Below, piece by piece: positions 12,501 to 20,455 of a stretch of DNA of 64,000 nucleotides; the stretch's first letter is position 1, and each line of letters begins with the position of its first letter. The notes beneath the pieces are model-generated. The model made no database searches and had not been told where the DNA came from. It was given only the letters and a program-made list of their open reading frames with translations. The DNA comes from Carposina sasakii (lineage: Eukaryota > Arthropoda > Insecta > Lepidoptera > Carposinidae), in contig CP053154.1 of the NCBI GenBank assembly GCA_014607495.2, forward strand, positions 9,362,001 to 9,426,000. The letters are read 5' to 3'. The translations under genes were made by a program, and so were the position numbers.

Positions 12501-15500
12501 CGAGCTCCTAGCATGCAAGATAATACATTGCACTATTCCGAAATCAAAAACTAGATTAATAATCTACATATGTTTCGCCAACAACCGTGGCATCCTCAGG
12601 ATTATAGAAATTAGTAAATTAGTAAACCACTAATTATTATGAAACTCTTAATACCCAACACATTACCTACACAGAATTAACTACCCTCTACTAAGTATTA
12701 AAAAATATATAAATAATTACCCACCATTATTTATATTTAAAATAAATAGATACTATTTGTGCACACAAACCAACTAGTATTGGGTGAATTAGTTAAATTT
12801 TAATGAAAAAATTCAAAAATTCACCAAAATATTGATAAATTAGTAAAGGAAAACAAGGATGTATGCAACAACATATTTCATTGCCAACCACCTACACTAT
12901 TATACATAAATATATAAATAAATAAATTATTATTAAATAAATAAATATTCATGCCTGTAAATTAATTCCTCTTATGTATTAATATTGTTTCCGGTTCCGG
13001 CGTCAGAGTGATAAACACGTATCTACTTCGCTCCGGGATAAAATAATAGTAAAATAGTGGAAAACTCGGCTAAAGATACACTTTCCTTAACTAATTTGGT
13101 GAAATAACTAGTGACTATCAAGATTAATAATAAATCACAGTGCAAAAAGTCAAGATCACGTAAATAACTCAAAGTGAAGTTAACCTAAAAAGTGCAAGTC
13201 AATTTGGGTGCTCGCCATTCGGTTATCAGAATACCAACACAAAAAAACCAACTACAATTGACACTAACAGGTGACAGCTGCACTAACTTTGACAAGTGAC
13301 AAGTACAGTGTTACCAGAAACAAACTTTGAACTCCCATCAAAACTCCCAAAAAATGGATAAAAACATAGAATTGCTGTGGTCAAAACTCGAAGACAAGCT
13401 TAATCAGCAAACTTTAATTATTACAACCGCTGTTACTAAGAATGTTCTGGAGGCAATAAACGAAAAACTCGAAGCAGTATCAGCAGAGAATAAAGAACTG
13501 AAAACACAAGTAATGAAACTGCAGCAGCAAATTGATATGGAAAAGCGGAAGAACAATCTGATATTCTTTGGCATCGAAGACTCAAATATGAGAGAAGCTG
13601 AGCTTGTGGAACATATAAAAGATATCATTCTAGAAGCGGGAGTTCATATTGACTGTCAAGAAATCAATTATGTGCACAGGATTGGGGCTCCAAGCAACAA
13701 AGCTCGCCCAATACTAGTCACTTTAACAACATTGTGGAAAAAACACCTTATACTGAAAAACAAGTCGAATCTCCCACAAGGTACTTATATCAAGGAGGAC
13801 TTCCCGAAACATGTCTTAGAAACGAGAAAGCAATTGTTACCAGTGTTAGAAGAAGAAAGGAATAAAGGGAATATAGCATACATAAAGTATGATAAACTGG
13901 TGGTGAGGAAACCTAACAGTACCTACCGCGAGAAGAGAAAGAGAGAAGACACAAAATCACCAAAGACACCAATACAAAAGAAAGTCAACAGCAACACAAA
14001 AAACTAATATCTGCCCCCACCGACCGGAATGACATAGCAACAAACATATTAAAACAAACTTTAAGATCAATCACCCTAAGCCGGCTAGTCACCGTGGGGG
14101 AAGATGACTACTACCCTCCAAATGTTAAAAAATATCCAAACAGAATTTGCCTTCACATAATAACGTACAACGTCCTTTCTTTGAAATCAGATGAGAAACT
14201 ATCAGAACTTGTATTGGCCCTGGAAAAAATTAATTTGAATATAATTGGGCTTAGTGAAGTGAGACGCTTCGGGGAAGGTATAGAAGAACATGATGGCTTC
14301 ATCCTTTATTATAAGGGGGAAACACCGGGAAAGTATGGAGTGGGCTTCCTAATTAAGCAAGATACAAAGAAATATATAGAAGAATTCATAGGAGTGTCAG
14401 AACGAATAGCAATACTTAACATAAAAGTGCCATATAACAATAAAAGGTGGACAATAATACAAATATATTCGCCAACGGAACAGTCTACAAACACTGAAAT
14501 AGACTCATTTTACACTCACCTTGCAAAATCTATAAGAGAAAACTCACACAGCAACCTAATAGTAATGGGAGACTTCAATGCGCGAACGGGAAGCAGAAGA
14601 AATGGTGAAGAGCTGATTTTGGGTCCTCACTGCTCAGGCATAAGAACAAGAAATGGAAAAAAGCTTATTCAGATGGCACATGAAAATAACTTAAAAATAC
14701 TAAACAGCCAATACAAAACCCGACCAACAAATAGGTGGACCTGGATATCCCCGGACAGTCTCTATAAAAATGAAATTGACTACATTCTCTCTAATAAAAG
14801 CAACACCAATACAAACTACAATACTAACCATCGAGCAGTCAGGGCTAAACTTATAATCAACACTACTAAGAATAACAGACCATTCAAAGCCAAAACCCAA
14901 ATTACTTTAACAGCCATAGACTCGGAAAAATTAAAACATAAACTAAATAATTTTTTAAAAGACACAGAACATTTAGGCACGCAAGAAAAGTACAACATTT
15001 TACAAGACATTTTTAATGAGAAAACAACCAAAAGTAAAAGTAGCAAAAAAGAAAGTTGGCTATCGGAAGAAACAAATAAACTGCTGAAATCCAGAACGGA
15101 ATTATTTAGTATACATGATAAAACAAGAGAAACAAGAAAAGCTATAACAGAAATAAGTAAGCAAATTAATAAGAATATGAGAAGGGACAAGCTACAGTTT
15201 AGACTGCAAACTTTTGAAGATTGCATAAAGAGGACAGGTGGTATAAAGAAAGCTGTGAAACAACTAACCGAAAAGATAGACTGGATACCTAGCATGAAAG
15301 GCACAGGGAACAAAATTCTTACTAACAGACAGGAAATAATCACAACGGCGACAACGTTCTTTAAAAATTTATACACAAGTTACAGCACTTCATCAACAAT
15401 AATTCTAGACGAAGAGGAAGGTGTCATCAGAGGTGGAAGTCGCCATAATATCTCAAAAGAAAAATAAAGCCCCAGGTTCAGACGGTATCACAAATGAAGT

Positions 15501-17168
15501 TCTGATTGCAAACAAAGACATTGTAACACCAATAATGAAATCTATATTTAATGAAGTCATAGAAACCGAACTGATCCAACCAGTGGCCAACATCAACAAT
15601 AACCTTATTGCACAAGAAAGGAGATAAAAAGCCATAAACAATTACCGGCCTATTAGCTTGATGTCGAATATCTACAAAGTTTTCGCCAAAATACTACTAA
15701 ACAGGATGAATAAGATATTACAAGAAAATCAACCGAGGGAACAAGCAGGCTTCAGAAAGAACTACTCTACTTTAGATCATATATTTGTTGTGAAGCAACT
15801 TTTCGAGAAAAGTAAAGAATATGGCTTGAAATTTTACTGCTGCTTTGTAGATTATCAAAAGGCATTTGATTCACTGGAATATCGTGGAATTTGGGAGGCT
15901 CTTAAGAAACAGGGTATTTCTCACAAATATATCAGAATAATCCGAAATGTATATCTTAATAGTACAGCAACAGTAAAACTGGACAGAGAGGGTGAGGTAA
16001 TAAAGATCGAAAAGGGGTTCGACAGGGGGACCTTCATTATTTACTGCAGTGCTGGAAGACGTTTTCCGAAATCTGGACTGGAAAAACCAGGGTCTTTTAA
16101 TAAATGGGGAATACTTGTCACATCTACGGTTCGCAGACGACCTGATAATCCTATCAACAACAAAGAATGAATTGCAGATAATGCTCAATGACCTGGATAA
16201 ACAAAGCCGAAAAGTAGGACTTATTATGAACACAGAAAAAACAAAATGTATGACAAATGGGAACCAAGAACCAATCGTTATCAATAAGACCTTAATAGAC
16301 TATGTGAATGAATACATGTATTTAGGACAAACTATATCACCAGCAGACTCGACCGAAATTGAAATAGAAACCAGAATCGGAAAATCTTGGAAATGCTACT
16401 GGAGCCTGAAAGAAGTCATGAAAAGTAAAGGTAACATAGCCATCAAACGAAAACTTTTTAACACTTGTGTTCTGCCAGTCCTGACCTATGGCTGCCAAAC
16501 ATGGGCCCTTACCAAAGCCCAAGTAAAGAAACTACAAACATGCCAAAATGCGATGGAAAGGAGCATGTTAGGAAAAAAGCTATGGGATAGGATAAGAATA
16601 GATACTATTAAGAGTACGACAAAAACAAAAGATGTTACAGAAACAATAAATAAATTAAAATGGAGATGGGTTGCACATACAATAAGGGGAAATGATAAAT
16701 GGTCCAAGATTACAATGAACTGGTATCCAAGATACATGACAAGGAAGAGAGGGAGACCCTTTAGACAAGATGCGCGACATTTTTTATCGATCAATTCAGT
16801 TTGATCCATACACAGCACTATTTGTCTTGCACACATGCACGATAGACGCACACTATATTATTTTTTGGTCTCGCCCTTCGAACTCTATTGCCGATCTAAC
16901 GCTAGTATAATAAATCTATGACTGGTACTCAACTCTGTTGAAGTCACTTACACTTACCATATCTTGTAGGTTGTAAATATTTTTGTGCCTTTTTTGAATT
17001 TTCATCCATATTGTCTGAATTAATTTGGCTTTCCACTGCTTTACTTTCACTCTCTTTTAATGAAATATTATCTCCTTCTTGAATTTCAAAGTTCAAGGGC
17101 TTCATAGATTTTTCAGATGACATTTGTCTGAAAAATGTTTTATTAAGTACTGCAATAGGTACATCCAT
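3333..17168 (-). CDS. SLC35A2: UDP-galactose/UDP-sugar Golgi transporter, SLC35A2-like (exons 1-4; 3' part outside window)
   Basis: Nucleotide-sugar transporters of this family exchange UDP-sugars for UMP across the Golgi membrane and normally have about ten membrane spans. Four exons on the minus strand join in phase: 16958-17168, 5685-5798, 4363-4577 and 3333-3593, giving 267 codons. The joined protein has a polar N-terminal tail of about 70 residues, then YIKYVSLVILTVQNATLGLS (first span), FSSAAVLMAEVVKLAICIGL, VPSALYIVQNNLLYVSASNL, LKLLTTAFFAVVVLKRTLKK and the family stretch SGFAGIYFEKVLKESDIS. Exon 4 ends in phase 0, where the family usually continues with a V/W-M-R-N segment; no such exon is visible left of 3333, so the gene runs off the window. 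Intron 1 is 11.2 kb and full of transposons; intron 3 uses a GC donor. UDP-galactose is the likeliest substrate, but related SLC35A members (UDP-GlcNAc, CMP-sialic acid) cannot be excluded. Confidence 0.88.
4363..4577 (-). CDS. SLC35A2: SLC35A2-like exon 3, followed by a GC donor
   Basis: The acceptor TTTCAG|CTGTCC gives VLMAEVVKLAICIGLVLNES, then a polar loop and VPSALYIVQNNLLYVSASNL, ending DAATYQ. The donor is CAG|GCAAGT, a GC-AG splice site with otherwise perfect consensus. Reading through gives an in-frame stop soon after, while joining to exon 4 gives the expected ATYQVTYQLKLLTTAFF. Confidence 0.88.
4700..5350 (+). repeat. Degenerate ~175-bp tandem array with CCGTCACAAAT motifs
   Basis: The motif GTCACAAAT recurs near 4734, 4925, 5103 and 5241, and GGCTGGACA or a close variant near 4851, 5033 and 5203. 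The spacing of 140-190 bp points to an old tandem repeat in transporter intron 2. The last unit also occurs alone at 44503-44720. Confidence 0.6.
5685..5798 (-). CDS. SLC35A2: SLC35A2-like exon 2
   Basis: The acceptor TTTTTCAG|GG and donor CAG|GTAATC bound 114 nt. The exon encodes the first membrane span and the family motif around NATLGLSMRYARTR, ending MFSSAA. It enters in phase 1 and leaves in phase 1, matching its neighbours. Confidence 0.88.
6495..6571 (+). pseudogene. THAP-domain first exon (transposase relic), element B copy 1
   Basis: ATG at 6495 opens MTKYVLISCQNYSQKHKK and ends NITFH plus CG at the donor CG|GTAAAT. A THAP finger starts C-x(2-4)-C and has FHR/FP after about 20 residues; here the first Cys has become Tyr, while copies at 27186 and 33935 keep it. 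The rest of the finger, from the FP motif onward, would be on a missing exon. Confidence 0.7.
7265..7350 (+). mobile_element. Short tRNA-derived SINE-like insertion
   Basis: The stretch contains GTGGGTTCGATTCCCACTCG, a good tRNA box B and T arm, then a tail ending CTTTATTAATAATTTT. Sister element B sequence near 34420-34440 lacks it, so it is a later insertion. A box A is not evident. Confidence 0.6.
7944..8025 (-). mobile_element. Second copy of the short SINE-like unit, opposite strand
   Basis: On the minus strand it reads CGTGGGTTCGATACCCACTC followed by GGGTGAAGAATTTTT and CTTTATTAATAATTTC, matching the unit at 7265-7350. It starts just outside the right TSD of element B. Confidence 0.6.
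8360..10882 (-). CDS. RTE LINE 1, endonuclease C-terminal part and reverse transcriptase
   Basis: The frame continues the split ORF. It has MGDFNAKLG and GSDHRMVRG of the endonuclease, then the RT blocks NYRPISLLSHVYKLFSR, AFVDYEKAFDS, LQRGVRQGDVISP and LRFADDIVVMAES with the catalytic Asp pair, and a C-terminal region with WAGHKARR and VGRPPTRWTDD. The ATG at 10903 and the first seven codons come from the inserted MITE. No stop lies within more than 800 codons, so the copy was intact before interruption. Confidence 0.93.
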   Translation of the reverse strand, partial: VYAPTSTHPDDEVEVMYEDISTAIHTSKNHFCVVMGDFNAKLGKRGKNELKVGQFGSGDRNPRGQRLADFLEMEGLFMMNSFFKKPPHRKWTWLHPNKHTRNEIDFILTTDRRIFNDVSVINRVKTGSDHRMVRGTLNINIKRERSRLVKSTLRPSSVHIQNPESFQLEPTNRFACLEDCMSVDDINNRLVETVHTVGSKFFRPNRRNRPQKLTGHTLNLMAERRAMSLQSSDDAEAYRQLNRRISKSLRHDIRSFNTRCIKETIERNQGSKVFARELSIGQSQTKLKTEDGSVASTIPEVLREIERFYGQLYTSVAKPVRLDKDPRAKLTRHYTEDIPDISLYEIRTALKQLKNNKALGDDGITSELLRAGGTPVLKVLQRLFNSVLLEGVTPEAWNRSVVVLFFKKGDKALLKNYRPISLLSHVYKLFSRVITNRLARRFDDFQPPEQAGFRKGFSTIDHIHTLRQIIQKTEEYNRPLCLAFVDYEKAFDSIETWAVLRSLQRCHIDHRYIEVLKCLYSNATMSVRVQERSTEPISLQRGVRQGDVISPKLFTNAVEDAFKLLEWKGLGININGEYITHLRFADDIVVMAESLKDLSTMLDGLNRVSQQMGLKMNMDKTKIMSNVHVPPTPVLVGSSMLEVVDEYVYLGQTVKLGKSNFEKEVTRRIQLGWAAFGKLRSLFVSKIPQSLKTKVFNQCGLPVMTYGAETWSLTMCLIKKLRIAQRAMERAMLGISLSDRIRNEEIRRRTKITDIAERSSKLKWQWAGHKARRTDGRWSRKVLEWIPRIGKRSVGRPPTRWTDDLAKVAGVGWMQAASDRSEWRLLGVAYVQQWTSQGCK
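10886..11695. mobile_element. 810-bp MITE inside LINE 1, rich in TATCGATA
   Basis: The ends are CCGGGCTAGCACGACC and, inverted, CCCGGCTAGCACGGCC; CTG is repeated at 10883-10885 and 11696-11698, a 3-bp target duplication. Removing it restores the LINE frame across KVIQ and VYAPTS. Four exact TATCGATA sites lie at 11240, 11504, 11592 and 11645, and two inverted arms near 11195-11235 and 11602-11642 hold AACATGGCGGC. No coding sequence. Confidence 0.88.
11696..12217 (-). CDS. RTE LINE 1, endonuclease N-terminal part
   Basis: From ATG 12217 the frame runs through a proline/glycine-rich leader to the apurinic-endonuclease start GLSLVTYNARTL, then VGLSEIRRQGE (metal-binding Glu) and GGVGFIVHKSL, stopping where the MITE enters after KVIQ. 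The same protein resumes at 10882 with VYAPTS. Such frames are often annotated as craniofacial development protein 2-like. A run of G at about 12176-12187 lies inside the leader. Confidence 0.9.
12253..13300. other. Non-coding stretch between the two RTE LINEs
   Basis: This AT-rich stretch is part interior of element A and part the 5' leader of LINE 2, with the boundary not visible. No open frame, RNA or repeat with a second copy was recognised. Confidence 0.4.
13327..14007 (+). CDS. LINE 2 ORF1: coiled-coil RNA-binding protein
   Basis: The 226-residue frame has a coiled coil at about residues 35-80 (ENKELKTQVMKLQQQIDME), a central region KNNLIFFGIEDSNMREAEL typical of ORF1 RRM-like domains, NYVHRIG and a basic C-terminus (YREKRKREDTK). 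The layout matches ORF1 proteins of LINEs that bind their own RNA. A later ATG at 13354 (MDKNIELLWSK) is an equally good start. Adenine-rich codons match ORF2 downstream. Confidence 0.85.
   Translation: MNSHQNSQKMDKNIELLWSKLEDKLNQQTLIITTAVTKNVLEAINEKLEAVSAENKELKTQVMKLQQQIDMEKRKNNLIFFGIEDSNMREAELVEHIKDIILEAGVHIDCQEINYVHRIGAPSNKARPILVTLTTLWKKHLILKNKSNLPQGTYIKEDFPKHVLETRKQLLPVLEEERNKGNIAYIKYDKLVVRKPNSTYREKRKREDTKSPKTPIQKKVNSNTKN
14094..16804 (+). pseudogene. LINE 2 ORF2: RTE-type endonuclease/reverse transcriptase, frameshifted and 3'-truncated
   Basis: The endonuclease starts at 14094 with LHIITYNVLSLKS, IIGLSEVRRFGEG and MGDFNARTGSRR; the last catalytic motif, normally SDH, reads TNHRAV. The RT follows in three frames: KKNKAPGSDGITNEVL (15421-15627), SNIYKVFAKILLNRMNKI to CCFVDYQKAFDS (15658-16030) and LSHLRFADDLIILSTT (16049 on). 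Breaks lie near 15430-15470, 15600-15660 and about 16025. The C-terminal RKRGRPFR at about 16765 is cut off and runs into the right arm of element A. Confidence 0.9.
16958..17168 (-). CDS. SLC35A2: SLC35A2-like exon 1 (N-terminal cytosolic tail)
   Basis: The frame opens at ATG 17168 and encodes a polar, acidic 70-residue tail ending in LQPTRYG at the donor ATG|GTAAGTG (GT at 16957-16956). Splicing to exon 2 completes a glycine codon and continues as GYIKYVSLV. The start is uncertain: an internal methionine (MSSEKS, residue 16) follows a possible splice acceptor reading ACATTTTTCAG, so the first 15 residues may be intron or 5' leader. No hydrophobic span lies in this exon, as expected for a family that begins in the cytosol. 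Confidence 0.75.
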
Positions 17169-18105
17169 TAATCCATCCGGTAAATTTAATTAATAAATGT
17201 ATGGAAGTCACTCTTTGATTTTAAATAATTACCATTAATTTGGATGTTTTTTTTTTATATCACCCAAGTAAGTATCCTTAGAAGAAACATATGTAAACTT
17301 TATTAAATACTTATACGACAATAAGAGTAAAATTTATGAATAGATTTCGTATTTTTCGGATAAATACATTTTTACACATAAATTTTATAAAAGTTAACTA
17401 TATTGAAAAAATAAATAAATGGTAGTTACTATAAAAATTCAAAATAATAAAAAAAGTATTTTTATTGATAAATCATGATTTTGTATATTGTGTGCCATAA
17501 TGTACATAAATAACTGTAATAATAGCCCTCAAAGATGTCTTAAAACATCATACACAGGGATTTATTGCAAAAACATATAATTTTTACCATATATTTGCTC
17601 TCCTGTAAAATTTGATATTTTTGTATAGAAACGGTTTGTCTTTAAAGAAGCGATATGTACAAACATACACTAGAAAAACATAACCCTCCTTCTGACGCAG
17701 TAGGGTAAAAAGGTAAAACACAGACATTACCAGTTGTTCAACTATCATACTTACTTCAATTTAGTTACAGTGTGTGAAAGCTTACTTCAGGAAACTTCTC
17801 TGTAACTGACATCTCATGCGTTTGGCTTGTTTTAAATTAACAATATATAGATAATCCAAATGAGATAATATTAAACAATTAGCTGATTACAATCAAACCT
17901 TCCAATCGTTAAATCGGATCTGCTTCAGTACTTATGTAGACCTAAGAAGACACCACGATCATATTATGCACTGAAGCCGATCATTTACAGCATGATCTGT
18001 CTTTGATTAGAATATGAGGCACGGTGCTTGATCAGATTTTGGATGAAAGAAAAGAAAATTTGGTGAAAAATAATAAAATCACCAAGACGTGGAAGCCACG
18101 GGTGG
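17169..18105. other. Upstream region of the transporter gene
   Basis: AT-rich and without a supported gene or repeat. The transporter promoter may lie here, but no TATA box or initiator stands out. Confidence 0.35.
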
Positions 18106-18232
18106 TAATCTCACAGACTACATAGAGTAATCTTCATCACGGGTGGTACTTCATATTGAGAGTGAGACCGGAAAGATACGGGAAAGATGATTGTTGACAG
18201 CTTTTTACTCTATGTTGTCTATGGTGGATAGA
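18106..18232 (+). mobile_element. Small MITE-like repeat (ACATAGAGTAA ends)
   Basis: ACATAGAGTAA near 18120 is inverted as TTACTCTATGT near 18208. Between them lies GAGACCGGAAAGATACGGGA. A near copy, lacking one end, sits at 45833-45925 just upstream of UQCRQ. Confidence 0.6.
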
Positions 18233-18871
18233 AAACAAACAATTTTGCCGTCCGGCCGGCCTGTCCCTCCTCTATTTTAGTAATATCAGCTTTGATTTCA
18301 TTTACAAAATGTAGAACAAATGCTGTATTCGTGGGTGTAGTTGTGTATGGCTGGACGTTTTGCTCCACCATTTTTCAATCATTAATGAGAAAACTTGAGA
18401 AGACTTCATCTCCATAATATGTGGTTAAAGTGTGTGAAATATCCATGGAGCTTATATAGATCAGCTTAAGAATCACTATGTGTGCCACAATCACTTTGAA
18501 GGTAGGTAATTACAATAGGTATATTTTACATGCTTTTCTGTACACGGACTTGCCTAATGCAAAAGTTGTACATACAACGTAAATCTAAAGTGTATGAATA
18601 AATAATTGCAATTTGATTAACTTGTCTGTGCTGGTATTGGGTTTCACCAGAATACATCAGCTTTCATCAAGCATCTGCTTTCGTGCATGCTGTAAAAGTC
18701 AACTAAAGTATTTAGGGACAATCCCTCTGGTGATGAGCTAGCTACATAATTATTTACATCTGACCCTGCTACGAGTATGCTAAACTTAGCTGTGATCTTC
18801 AAGATCCCCCATTTAAAAAAAAAGCTGAATATATCATTTATATAAAAATGTTTAAAGGTTATTTAGGAATA

Positions 18872-19244
18872 TACAGGGTGTTTTTTTGTGGCCACCTTTA
18901 ACGAAGGGTACGTATTCTATACATGAAATAAAGTAAGTTTATGCCAAAAAAAATGCTGGGAAAAAAATTTTGAAAAAAAAAATTTTATTCCTTGATCGTG
19001 CGAAATTTATAGTGTCTATGTTAGTTTTTTTATAGACAAATATTAATTATTTTTCGTGAAAAAATCCTGCTACGCGCGTCTATGTGCATTTATGCAGAAA
19101 AATCCAGTCTATTTACTCAACTTTGGACCCTAATATTTTGGAAACCAGACACTTCCCAGGTATGCTTCCATAGAGAAAAATGATCGTGATGATGGGGAGA
19201 TTCCGTAGTTTTCGGGAACGTTGACGACCAAAAATCACCCTGTA
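18872..19244 (+). mobile_element. MITE family M1, full copy (373 bp)
   Basis: It runs from TACAGGGTGTTTTTTTGTGG to GGTCGTC-type sequence ending CACCCTGTA, so the outer 9 bp are inverted repeats next to a TA dinucleotide. Related pieces are at 2414, 22765/26370 and 53475. Confidence 0.85.
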
Positions 19245-19726
19245 TTAATCACTATATTCCTAAATATATAGATGAGATGTGGAAGTTAAGAATTTTACAA
19301 AATAATAAAGTAATGAAATTTTTTTTACAGAGAATTTGGCTCCTGATTATTGCATAATTATACAATGAACATGTACACTGACCACAATTATTGCAAACTA
19401 CCTGTCTGTAAAGAAGTTTCCGTCTTGAAAGAGTTATCAGGAAATGTGATATGCACACTAACTGCAATAGAATCTGTTCCGTCAACCTCAGCCGCAGTGC
19501 AACCACATGCAAGTGTTACTATGCATATGGTTGTTCAAATTTCCAATATGTTTATACTAGCTTTCTTCTATTTTAGTGATTGCTGTACATATCTATCACA
19601 TCTAATAATGTGGCAGCAGCACCAAATGAACCAATATGAACCAAATAATACCTTCAACTTCAGCAGCAGGTGGGAATTCATTATCAAGCAATAACTTTAT
19701 AATTCTATATATATAATTATAATAGT
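19245..19726. other. No supported gene
   Basis: A 114-codon frame at 19350-19694 shows no family motif, no splice context and AT-rich composition; I see no element ends here. Confidence 0.35.
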
Positions 19727-19972
19727 TGTAAGAGTCAAATAAGGATCTTTTATACAACAAGCTAGAAGTTTATCACTGATCCTATACATTTGGCTCTACT
19801 ATTATGAGTATGAAATTTAAATATTTGACTTTTATTATGTACTCACGTGTTACTGAAACCCGGGCTGAATATGTGCTATCAGCTATGACAAAATCAGACT
19901 GACTTCATCTAACTACCCACATAGTCATTTCCAATTATAATGTGTGGGTACCCACTTTTTGCATACACAACA
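19727..19972 (-). repeat. 3' LTR of mag-like element
   Basis: 246 bp, minus orientation TGTTGTGTATGC to GACTCTTACA. It differs from the other LTR at only about ten positions, so the element is not ancient. Confidence 0.88.
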
Positions 19973-20121
19973 TGCCTTTCCCCCAAGATAGGCCACTCAC
20001 ACGGCATTCCACTTTTATTGTTTATATTAGTTATTTTGTTCTTCCTATCTATGATTTTACACTAACACTTAACCTAACCACCATCACCAACTAACACTAT
20101 TTATTTATAATTCTAAACTGT

Positions 20122-20451
20122 TCATTCGCTATGATCACTATCTGTATTTCCATCTACTGGGTCCATATTGTCCTCCAGACTTTGATAGCTGTCCTCACGT
20201 AAGGCTATTCTTTTCTGTTGTCTTGATGTTGATGGAGATATTGATAATTGTCTCTTATTTCTAGCATGTACTGGAATGTTATCTGGGCTTTGGTGTATCA
20301 CTATATTTCTTGGTTCTGACACCCCAATCATCTCAGCCCATTGATCACAAGGCGGCAACTGGATTCCACATGATTTGTAGTTTCTGTCATTGGTTGATTT
20401 TGTTTCTAGGGCATCTTCTTGTCTCTCCTCTTCTACCCCTGTTAATTGCAT
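20122..20451 (-). pseudogene. mag-like Pol C-terminal tail
   Basis: This 109-codon frame follows one stop codon after the integrase frame and is acidic and serine-rich (SPSTSRQQKRIALREDSYQ). Gypsy Pol proteins often end in such a tail, so it is probably the same protein broken by a nonsense change. Confidence 0.6.
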
Positions 20452-20455
20452 TTGA

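Larger units (their letters stand above)
6079..16920. mobile_element. Outer TIR element A with 8-bp TSD, stuffed with later insertions
   Basis: Both ends carry a perfect 28-bp inverted repeat that begins CATAGATTTATTATACTAGC, and the element is flanked by ACTGGTAC at 6071-6078 and 16921-16928. Subterminal GAGAC and AATAATATAGT motifs are also shared. The 8-bp duplication fits the hAT or P superfamily; the CA start favours P. No transposase is present. Interior insertions are a THAP element, two RTE LINEs and an 810-bp MITE. Removing element and one TSD leaves a 309-bp intron 1 in the transporter gene, with the insertion 29 bp from the exon 1 splice donor. Confidence 0.93.

Noticed and set aside
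19350..19694. 114-codon frame on the plus strand
   Set aside because: No family motif or exon signals; low-information AT-rich translation.
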